This document shows, one piece after another, positions 56,863 to 64,000 of a stretch of DNA of 64,000 nucleotides. The notes beneath the pieces were generated by a model, which saw only the letters and a program-made list of their open reading frames with translations, was not told the origin of the DNA and ran no database searches. The DNA lies in contig JAITTY010000005.1 of NCBI GenBank assembly GCA_031286695.1, positions 868,001 to 932,000 on the forward strand, read 5' to 3'. This DNA comes from Sphingobacterium sp. (GTDB lineage Bacteria; Bacteroidota; Bacteroidia; Sphingobacteriales; Sphingobacteriaceae). A program made the translations under genes and the position numbers. How positions within the stretch are numbered: the first letter of the stretch is position 1; every line of letters starts with the position of its first letter.

Positions 56863-58536
56863 ATGAAAAGAATACTATTATATGCATTGGGAACCTGCGG
56901 TCTACTGACCGCAGGCATACAGCAATCAGCGGCCCAGCTGATGAAAGAAAAAAATGAATTCACAAGAGCAGATTCACTGCGCGGATATCTGTCACCGCTG
57001 CGAACCTGCTACGACATCCAATACTATCATTTGGATGTTAAGGTGGATATAGACAATAAGTTTATTTCGGGTTCAAACCTTTTCCGTTTCAAGGCCACAA
57101 CTGATTTTAATCGCCTGCAATTTGATCTTTTTGCAAATCTCAAAGTAGACAAAGTCGTATATAAGGGGAAAGAACTTTCCTTTACCAGAGAACACAATGC
57201 TGTCTTTGTCGAATTTCCTGCGGCTATCAAAAAAGGAACACAGGAAGAGTTTACGGTATATCACGAAGGTCATCCTACAGAAGCGGTCAAAGCGCCCTGG
57301 GACGGCGGCTTTGACTGGAAAAAAGACAGCAATGGAAAGCCATGGGTGGCCACGGCATGCCAGGGTATGGGTGCGAGTGTCTGGTGGCCAAACAAAGACC
57401 ATCAATCCGATGAAGTGGATAGTATGCTGATTTCAATCGCTGTCCCAAAAGAGGTGATGAATGTATCCAATGGTCGTTTGGTCAAGGTAGAAAAGATGAA
57501 GGATGGTTATACCAAATACCATTGGAAAGTCGCCAATCCGATCAACAACTACAATGTCGCTATCAATATCGGCGACTATGTTCATTTTAAGGAAAAATAT
57601 AAAGGTGAAAAAGGACCATTGGATGTAGACTACTATATTTTGCGCGAAAACGATGCGGCAGAAAAGAAAGCCCATCTTCAAAAAAATGCCAACCAGACCC
57701 TGGAGGCTTTTGAACATTGGTTTGGTCCATATCCATTCTATGAAGATGGCTATAAACTTGTTGAAACCTACCATACGGGCATGGAACACCAGAGCGCCAT
57801 CGCCTACGGAAACCATTATCAAAATGGCTATCGTGGCGGGGATGCGTCGGGAACTGGCTGGGGACATAAATGGGATTTTATCGTGGTCCACGAATCTGGC
57901 CACGAATGGTTTGGCAACAATATAACCTCCGCTGATCTGGCCGATATGTGGATCCATGAAAGCTTCACGAACTATTCTGAAGGTTTATTTATCGACTATT
58001 TCTATGGCAAAGAAGCCAGCCAAGCTTACGCTCATGGTATCCGAAGTGGAATCCAAAATGACAGCCCCATTCAGGGCCCCTACCACGTTAATAAAGAAGG
58101 ATCTGGCGATATGTACCCCAAAGGCGGTGTTATGCTCAACATGATCCGTACGATGATTGACAACGATGAAAAGTGGCGAAATATTCTCCGCGGATTAAAC
58201 AGCAAGTTTTATCATCAGCAAGTCGATTATAATGATATTGTCAACTACGTAAACCAGCAATCCGGTTTAGACTTGTTAAAAGTATTTGAGCAGTATGTAC
58301 AGCATACCGCCATTCCTACACTGGAAATCAAACAAGATCCTTCCGGCAAAATATTGGGCCGCTGGATCAGTGAAGTCAAAGGCTTCCATATGCCTATACA
58401 TATTGGGGTAAAAGGTCAGAAAAGAGAACTTATCCAGTTGGATCAACGTTTCAGACCTATTAAAATAGCCGGTTTAACGAAAGATAATATTGATATCGAC
58501 ACGTTTAACTATTATGTCGGGGTATTGATCGAATAA
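56863..58536 (+). CDS. M1 family metallo-aminopeptidase
   Basis: The ATG at 56863 gives MKRILLYALGTCGLL and a signal peptide ending SAAQ; a longer frame to 56830 overlaps the S9 gene and is less likely. At 557 residues it has the N-terminal beta-saddle (about 45-240) and the thermolysin-like domain with HESGH (343-347) and E366 (WIHESF) as zinc site. GMEHQSAIAYG (306-316) replaces the usual GAMEN motif. It lacks the large C-terminal helical domain of the long M1 enzymes, so it is a short type. It removes N-terminal residues from peptides in the periplasm. Confidence 0.9.
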   Translation: MKRILLYALGTCGLLTAGIQQSAAQLMKEKNEFTRADSLRGYLSPLRTCYDIQYYHLDVKVDIDNKFISGSNLFRFKATTDFNRLQFDLFANLKVDKVVYKGKELSFTREHNAVFVEFPAAIKKGTQEEFTVYHEGHPTEAVKAPWDGGFDWKKDSNGKPWVATACQGMGASVWWPNKDHQSDEVDSMLISIAVPKEVMNVSNGRLVKVEKMKDGYTKYHWKVANPINNYNVAINIGDYVHFKEKYKGEKGPLDVDYYILRENDAAEKKAHLQKNANQTLEAFEHWFGPYPFYEDGYKLVETYHTGMEHQSAIAYGNHYQNGYRGGDASGTGWGHKWDFIVVHESGHEWFGNNITSADLADMWIHESFTNYSEGLFIDYFYGKEASQAYAHGIRSGIQNDSPIQGPYHVNKEGSGDMYPKGGVMLNMIRTMIDNDEKWRNILRGLNSKFYHQQVDYNDIVNYVNQQSGLDLLKVFEQYVQHTAIPTLEIKQDPSGKILGRWISEVKGFHMPIHIGVKGQKRELIQLDQRFRPIKIAGLTKDNIDIDTFNYYVGVLIE

Positions 58537-58569
58537 AAACGGCTTCAACGTTACAGACATAAAATAAAC

Positions 58570-58608
58570 ACAGCGCCCCAGAAAGCAATTAACTTTCCGG
58601 GGCGCTGT
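58570..58608. terminator. Bidirectional terminator between M1 and S9 genes
   Basis: ACAGCGCCCC-A-GAAAG and CTTTC-C-GGGGCGCTGT form a 15-bp stem with one A/C mismatch and a CAATTAA loop, flanked by A-rich and T-rich DNA. It lies between converging genes. Confidence 0.85.
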
Positions 58609-58790
58609 ATTTATTGAAGCATTCTTATCACTGCATCTGTATTCACAATTGGAATAAAACCTTTATGACTTCGCATACACGAACAGCAATGAACGCAAAC
58701 TGAAGGTTCTTTCTAACCAATAAGATCAGAACCTTTCAGAAAAAATAGGCGATAGGACTGTCTTACAGGATCATTGTTCTGATGAAAAGA

Positions 58791-61022
58791 TCAATATTGA
58801 TTCCAGGCCGGTGGGTCTACACCAAGTAGATGTTTGACAAAATAATCCCTTCTTTTTCGTTCACCATAATCTCCCCCGGAAGAATGTCCCATCCCAGGAA
58901 CCATAATAAAATCATGATTCTTACGCGCTTTGATCAAGGCATCAACCAATTGGAAAGTGGATGAAGGATCCACATTATCATCCAATTCACCTACAATCAA
59001 TAAAAGATTTCCTTCCAGTTTAGCAGCATTTTCAATATTGGAGCTAGCCGCATATTCAGGACCTACAGGCCAGCCCATCCATTGCTCGTTCCACCATATT
59101 TTATCCATTCGGTTATCGTGACAGCCACAGGAGGAAACGCCAACTTTGTAAAACTCGGGATGGAATAGCAGCGCTCCCGTCGAGCTTTGACCGCCAGCCG
59201 ACGTACCATAGATCCCTACCCTACCGATATCCATGTATTTGTATTGCTTTGAAGCAGCCTGCATCCAGGCTATCCGATCGGGGAAACCCGCATCTTTCAG
59301 ATTTTTCCAACAGACATCATGAAAAGCCTTTGAACGATTTGACGTCCCCATTCCATCGATCTGCACCACGATAAAGCCCAATTCTGCTAATTCATACATC
59401 CCGCTCGGGTTGCTGTAGAATGATTTGGGCACGAAAGAACTATGCGGGCCTGCATAAATGTATTCGATGACAGGGTAGCTTTTAGCGGGATCAAAATTCG
59501 TCGGCCGAATAATAATTCCCCAGATATCCGTTGCGCCATCACGTCCCTTGGCTTTAAAAACCTCCGGTGCACGCCACCCTGTAGTTTCGAGCAGACTACT
59601 GTTTGTTTTCTCCAGTTCCATGATAAGACGGCCATTGTTGTCGCGCAATACTGAAATTGGCGGCTGATCGACTCGGGAATACGTATCCACAAATTGGGAA
59701 TAGTCTTTATTGAAAAAAGCTTGATGATTTGCATTTTCTTCGGTCAGCAGTTTTAAGCCCTTTCCATCTAAACCGATTGAATAATAATGGATCAAATAGG
59801 GATCTTCCACGGCATTCATGCCACTACCTTCAAAAATGACCGTTCGTTTGTCCGTGTCGACATGTACAACTTTCCGGACAACCCAATTTCCTTTCGTTAT
59901 TTGATTTTTCACTTTTCCAGTAGATCCATCATAAAGATACAGGTGGTTCCATCCATCGCGTTCAGAAGCCCACACAATTTCCTTTCCATCGGCTAGATCC
60001 TCCCGAAATTTCTTACCGCTATAATCGATAAAGGTCTTATTTTGTTCTCGGATCAAATAACTGGACATACCGCTATTGGCATCCATTTGCATGACGCCAT
60101 AGACTTGATGCCCGCGTTTGTTATACTCAAAAGTAAATGCCCTGCTGTCATCGCGCCAGGATAAATCCGAAACATAAAATTGATTCGGTATAAGCTCGGC
60201 ATCAAATACCCACAGTTTATCTTTTTCGAGATCATATAAAACGGGTAGTTTTTGCGCTAATTCATCACCAGGTTTGACATAATCGCGTGTCTGAATCTTT
60301 GGCTGTAATTGATCTTTAGGGGAAGATTCGATCAGCGTCAGTTGTCTGATCTCTATTTTTTGTGTTTTTACTGTAGCTAATTTCCGGCTGTCCGGTGCCC
60401 ATTGAATATCATTACTATAATAGTTTGCCGTATTGCCATCAAACGTAATTTGTCGCGCCTCATTTAAATTACCCTTCTTTGCTAGGAAGACATTGTTGTT
60501 TCGGATAAAAGCAACATGTATTTTATCTGGAGATTCAACTTCCCTATACGTATTTCCTTGTTCACGTTGACCCCAATATCGCGGATTGCGATCTTTATTT
60601 CCACTTGCAGCGCCCTGGCTCAATTGCGAGGAACGGCGGTTCCAAATCCAAAAGTAGCCCGCGATATCGAGCGAAACCTGATCCTGGTCCATCAATTTTA
60701 TCTGATCATTGGAAATAACGCGATTTTCGACTTTTCGTCCCAGCTTTTCATCCACCAAGGAAAATACCTTCGTCAGATCAAACAGCTGTTCTTTTGTTTT
60801 TGCCTGGGGATTGACCAAAATGTACTCTTTTCCTTGCAACGTATTTCGATCATACCAAAAGAGATCCCCCTTATCATTCCAATAAAACTGGCCCGGTAGA
60901 TTTTCAATTTTGTTGGTCAATTGTTTTTTTAGGTTTTGTGCACGTGTATAATCTGCCAAAGTTCCTTGACCAAACAGAAACTGTGCCGACAACAACAAAA
61001 CCGCTGTACTAAGAAACTTCAT
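58791..61022 (-). CDS. S9 family prolyl oligopeptidase-type peptidase
   Basis: A 743-residue secreted serine peptidase (signal peptide ending FGQG). The propeller domain (about 40-480) is followed by an alpha/beta hydrolase domain with S608 (YGTSAGG), D682 (GELDDNVDP) and H713 (MGHSSGG). The blade that carries DWVYEEE in the neighbouring DPP IV-like protein lacks the double Glu here (NYYSNDIQWAPDS in that place), so N-terminal dipeptide release is less certain. Substrate is open. Its ATG overlaps the transporter gene by 14 bp. The gene is the last of a three-gene minus-strand run. Confidence 0.88.
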   Translation of the reverse strand: MKFLSTAVLLLSAQFLFGQGTLADYTRAQNLKKQLTNKIENLPGQFYWNDKGDLFWYDRNTLQGKEYILVNPQAKTKEQLFDLTKVFSLVDEKLGRKVENRVISNDQIKLMDQDQVSLDIAGYFWIWNRRSSQLSQGAASGNKDRNPRYWGQREQGNTYREVESPDKIHVAFIRNNNVFLAKKGNLNEARQITFDGNTANYYSNDIQWAPDSRKLATVKTQKIEIRQLTLIESSPKDQLQPKIQTRDYVKPGDELAQKLPVLYDLEKDKLWVFDAELIPNQFYVSDLSWRDDSRAFTFEYNKRGHQVYGVMQMDANSGMSSYLIREQNKTFIDYSGKKFREDLADGKEIVWASERDGWNHLYLYDGSTGKVKNQITKGNWVVRKVVHVDTDKRTVIFEGSGMNAVEDPYLIHYYSIGLDGKGLKLLTEENANHQAFFNKDYSQFVDTYSRVDQPPISVLRDNNGRLIMELEKTNSSLLETTGWRAPEVFKAKGRDGATDIWGIIIRPTNFDPAKSYPVIEYIYAGPHSSFVPKSFYSNPSGMYELAELGFIVVQIDGMGTSNRSKAFHDVCWKNLKDAGFPDRIAWMQAASKQYKYMDIGRVGIYGTSAGGQSSTGALLFHPEFYKVGVSSCGCHDNRMDKIWWNEQWMGWPVGPEYAASSNIENAAKLEGNLLLIVGELDDNVDPSSTFQLVDALIKARKNHDFIMVPGMGHSSGGDYGERKRRDYFVKHLLGVDPPAWNQY

Positions 61023-62433
61023 GCTTTCTTCGTTTAGGATTGATTAAATAATAGATAGGAATGCCCAATAGTGCAATGATAATACCCGGCCAGGTATAAT
61101 TTGGCTTAAAAATAACCATCAGTCCGATAAAGGCAAGTCCCATCAGGATATAAAGAACAGGAAGAAAAGGATATCCAAGTGCTTTATAGGGCCTGTTCAA
61201 ATCTGGCCGCGTGATACGGAGCCTAATAATACCGGCAATCGCGAGTACATAAAATATAACGACCACACAGGTAATCATGTCCAATAAATCACCATATTTT
61301 CCGCTTAAACACCATATTGACGCAGCGAGACATTGTATCCAGAGTGCCCAGGCAGGTACCGCATGCGCATTGAGCTTACCCGCCCTTTTAAAAAACAAAC
61401 CATCTTTGCCCATAGAATAATACACCCTCGCTCCTGCCAGAATAATTCCATTATTGCAACCGAAGGTACTAATCATGATCATAATCGCTATAATAGTAAT
61501 TCCAAAAGGACCAAAAACCTCTTGAGCGACACTCATCGCGACCCGATCTTTTGGTGCATTGACCATAGCTTCCAGGGGCAATATGCCCGTGTACATCAAA
61601 TTAGTCAGCAGATAAATTACGGTAACCAGTAAAGTCCCTAATGCAAGACTCAACCCGATATTCCGTTGTGGATTCTTAATTTCGCCCGCTACAGCTGAGG
61701 ATGAGTGCCAGGAATCGCTGCTGAAGAGGGCACCGACCATAGCCGCGGAAAAAGCCCCCATTGCAGAAAATCCATCATAAGATGTGTAGGTTCCATCCGT
61801 ATTTAAGCGGCGCATGGACCAAAGCGATATATTGTCCCAGTTCAAAGCCCAAACTTCATGTTTCAATGCTAAGAAACCGAAGAGCAATAAGAGCAGCAAA
61901 CTCCCAATCTTGATCAATGTGATGGATGTCTGTACGCGCTTTCCGCTATTCACACCCCTTGAATTAATATAGGTCAATACAATAATGACCGCAATTGCCA
62001 GCATCTGTGCAGCCGATACGCGGTAATCTGACCATTCAAGCAAATAAACATCTTCGTCCATAAAGGGGAAAAGATAGGCTGTGAATTTTGCAAAAGCAAC
62101 GCCCACAGCGGCGATTGTCGCTGTTTGTATCACAGCAAAAAATGTCCAACCAAATACAAAACTCAATACGGGACCATAAGCCTCCCGAAGGTAAATATAT
62201 TGGCCACCAGCCTTTGGAAACATTGCGCTGAGTTCACCATAACTCAATGCTGCTGTTAAAGTCATAAATCCACAGATCAGCCATACCACCATCATCCAAC
62301 CCGCAGACCCCGTATTACGTGCGATATCTGCAGATACAATAAAAATCCCAGAACCGATCATACTTCCTACCACCAGCATAGTGGCATCCAATAACCCGAG
62401 AGACTTTTGAAATGTTTGTTTCGACTCACTCAT
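61009..62433 (-). CDS. APC superfamily amino-acid permease
   Basis: A 474-residue inner-membrane transporter with about 12 helices. LLDATMLVVGSMIGSGIFIVSADIA is the family's first-helix substrate motif, and ELSAMFPKAGGQYIYLREAYG follows. GEIKNPQRNIG is the conserved cytoplasmic loop of the L-type (LAT) branch. It probably moves amino acids or exchanges them across the membrane. I prefer the ATG at 62433 (MSESKQTFQ) to a GTG at 62439 that touches the previous stop. Its place between two peptidase genes links peptide breakdown to uptake or overflow of amino acids. Confidence 0.9.
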   Translation of the reverse strand: MSESKQTFQKSLGLLDATMLVVGSMIGSGIFIVSADIARNTGSAGWMMVVWLICGFMTLTAALSYGELSAMFPKAGGQYIYLREAYGPVLSFVFGWTFFAVIQTATIAAVGVAFAKFTAYLFPFMDEDVYLLEWSDYRVSAAQMLAIAVIIVLTYINSRGVNSGKRVQTSITLIKIGSLLLLLLFGFLALKHEVWALNWDNISLWSMRRLNTDGTYTSYDGFSAMGAFSAAMVGALFSSDSWHSSSAVAGEIKNPQRNIGLSLALGTLLVTVIYLLTNLMYTGILPLEAMVNAPKDRVAMSVAQEVFGPFGITIIAIMIMISTFGCNNGIILAGARVYYSMGKDGLFFKRAGKLNAHAVPAWALWIQCLAASIWCLSGKYGDLLDMITCVVVIFYVLAIAGIIRLRITRPDLNRPYKALGYPFLPVLYILMGLAFIGLMVIFKPNYTWPGIIIALLGIPIYYLINPKRRKHEVS

Positions 62434-62439
62434 AAACAC

Positions 62440-64000
62440 CTAGTTGTTAAAATGATAAAACTTCCAATTTGTCTCGTAATCGGGCTTTAACTTCTCACCC
62501 TTGATAATCGCTCTTAGCATTTCCATGGGCAGATAATTTTCTTTGATCACACGGTCATGGAATTCCGCAAATGACATTTTCCCTTGATCGACCACCTCCT
62601 CTTTAATGCGCATCAATTGCAAGCCGCCTACGAGATAGGCCAACTGATATAGAGGATCATAGGAACCTTCAAACGATCTCTTCACTTCACCATGCGCATT
62701 AGCCGACTCAAATCCGACGCGGTTTACCAAGTAATCTATGCATTGCTGCGGTGTCCATTCACCTAAATGAAATTTAATACTAAAAGTTATTCGCGCACAG
62801 CGGTGCATGCGCCAAAATAACATCCCGATCCGCTCCTCTGGAGTTTTTGCAAATCCCTTGCTATACAATAATAATTCCCAATAAAGTGTCCATCCTTCTG
62901 TCCAAAAGGGGGTATTAAACGCTTCCTCGCGATAAGGCTTGTAACGTCTATTCATAAAATATTGCAGATGATGACCAGGAATCAATTCATGCTGGACTGT
63001 GCCTCGGGAGAAATAAGGATTATTGCCACGCATACTCATCAATTTCGCCTGCTGATCCATCGTGTTTGTCGGATAGGATATGCTAATTTCCCGTCCGCCT
63101 GTAAAAAAGGGATTGACCCGCTGCCGTTCAGGTGTCATCATGATCATGCCCCAAGTCTCGTCTGCCAGCTCAGGAATATTCATGAGTTTATTTTGTTCAA
63201 TAAATTGCTGTGCATCGTTGTACAATCTCATGATGAGCTCCGGCTGTTGTCCAATGGGTACGTAGGAGTTTTTAACCTTTTCCTGCGCTGCCCGCCAGTC
63301 GTCGCCGAAGCCCATTTCACGGCTCGCTTTCAATAGCTCTGCCTCACACCATTTAAACTCTTGATCCGCCAATTTTAGAAGATCCGTGGCTGTATAACTG
63401 ATCATTTCAGCTTTGAGCCTTCGGTTTATCTCTTTTTCCCAAATTGGCACACCTGCAATCTGACTACCGTCATCAAACACTTTCCAATCACTTTTTGCAG
63501 CCAATTTCTCCTTATAATCCGACAGCTTGCTTTTCACTTGCTGAAATATGGTGGGTACCCACCAGGTAAATTCTGGGTCGTATCCATTATAGAAATCGAA
63601 GGTGCTGGAGATCCTTAAGTCCAGTGAATTTAATAAGTCAACCAGAAAGTTAACATCTGAATAAGGAATGTTGGTCTTTTCCTGGAGTGCAGCTATTGAC
63701 CGATCGATTTCAGCGGCAACAAGCGTCAGCTCTTTTGCGACATCTTCTCCTGCCAGACGCTTCCCCCTACGGCGTTCCTTTTCAAGTGCAAAAATTCGCC
63801 GTGCGAAAGGTAAATACACGGATAAGCGGTTGTAATTCGACTCATCTTCTTTCAATGAAAGGAGATCACTTTTTAGTTTGCGCTTCAGTAAGATAAAATC
63901 TACCTGCCCCGATGTTTCGAGTTCTTCATAAGGAAACTTGTCCAGCTTGTTCAAATATTCGTTATCCAAACGCTGAAGACGTGCTAACTGTTCGGGTGAA
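62440..64000 (-). CDS. DUF885 family putative metallopeptidase, N-terminus cut by the window edge
   Basis: The frame is open to the right edge (…SPEQLARLQRLDNEYL), so the TTG at 63969 is not the start and the gene continues outside. About 519 codons are visible. The family (PF05960) is marked by TVQHELIPGHHLQYFMNRR (numbering from 63969: H327, E328, H333) and TEGWTLYWELL, a zinc-peptidase-like site with E358 as possible third ligand. NPYFSRGTVQHE and SFEGSYDPLYQLAYLVGGLQL are also typical. Biochemical function is poorly known, but membership in an operon with a permease and an S9 peptidase fits peptide hydrolysis. Confidence 0.88.
   Translation of the reverse strand, partial: SPEQLARLQRLDNEYLNKLDKFPYEELETSGQVDFILLKRKLKSDLLSLKEDESNYNRLSVYLPFARRIFALEKERRRGKRLAGEDVAKELTLVAAEIDRSIAALQEKTNIPYSDVNFLVDLLNSLDLRISSTFDFYNGYDPEFTWWVPTIFQQVKSKLSDYKEKLAAKSDWKVFDDGSQIAGVPIWEKEINRRLKAEMISYTATDLLKLADQEFKWCEAELLKASREMGFGDDWRAAQEKVKNSYVPIGQQPELIMRLYNDAQQFIEQNKLMNIPELADETWGMIMMTPERQRVNPFFTGGREISISYPTNTMDQQAKLMSMRGNNPYFSRGTVQHELIPGHHLQYFMNRRYKPYREEAFNTPFWTEGWTLYWELLLYSKGFAKTPEERIGMLFWRMHRCARITFSIKFHLGEWTPQQCIDYLVNRVGFESANAHGEVKRSFEGSYDPLYQLAYLVGGLQLMRIKEEVVDQGKMSFAEFHDRVIKENYLPMEMLRAIIKGEKLKPDYETNWKFYHFNN

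Noticed and set aside
57433..57957. 174-codon minus-strand ORF inside the M1 gene
   Set aside because: It is antisense to the region with the HESGH zinc site; its hydrophobic stretches come from the complementary codons.

Overview
The window looks like chromosomal DNA of a Bacteroidota bacterium, most likely a Sphingobacteriaceae member such as Sphingobacterium; the genus is an inference. The evidence is four SusC/SusD pairs, SusR-like and HTCS-like regulators with periplasmic propeller domains, a DUF2480 protein, TTG-N20-TAnnTTTG type promoters and A-rich leaders with few strong Shine-Dalgarno sites. I see no tRNA, rRNA, CRISPR array, insertion sequence or phage gene. Both end genes are cut by the window edges.

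Region 1 (1-15994, minus strand) is a polysaccharide utilisation locus read right to left: SusC, SusD, GH29, GH2, GH95, a PL38-type alginate/glucuronan lyase, a GH88 hydrolase fused to a right-handed beta-helix, then the start of a propeller-type sensor. The enzymes point to a fucosylated, uronic-acid-containing glycan. Region 2 (16323-27937, plus strand) holds a membrane-spanning SusR-like regulator, then SusC, SusD, a GH144-type lipoprotein and a GH3 beta-glucosidase, a set that fits beta-1,2-glucan breakdown. An intrinsic terminator separates SusD from the GH144 gene. Region 3 (28020-34165, minus) is a small SusC/SusD/sulfatase locus.

Region 4 (34605-45689) is core metabolism and stress: a diheme cytochrome c divergent from cydAB, a TPR histidine kinase with a LuxR-type response regulator, a sodA-DUF2480-flavin reductase operon divergent from a SufR-type regulator, and a TetR gene followed by a FabF-like ketosynthase. 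Two sets of palindromic sites here look like operators. After fabF comes a 730-bp convergent gap with a candidate small RNA (strong promoter, about 65 nt, intrinsic terminator) and six tandem copies of an 11-bp repeat.

Region 5 (46419-64000) joins a fourth SusC/SusD pair and an AraC regulator to a cluster of peptidases: Xaa-Pro aminopeptidase, DPP IV-like S9 peptidase, M1 aminopeptidase, a second S9 peptidase, an APC amino-acid transporter and a DUF885 putative metallopeptidase. I infer a peptide-utilisation locus biased to proline-containing peptides, built like a glycan PUL but with peptidases as the enzymes. This and the GH88/beta-helix fusion are the most interesting parts of the window.
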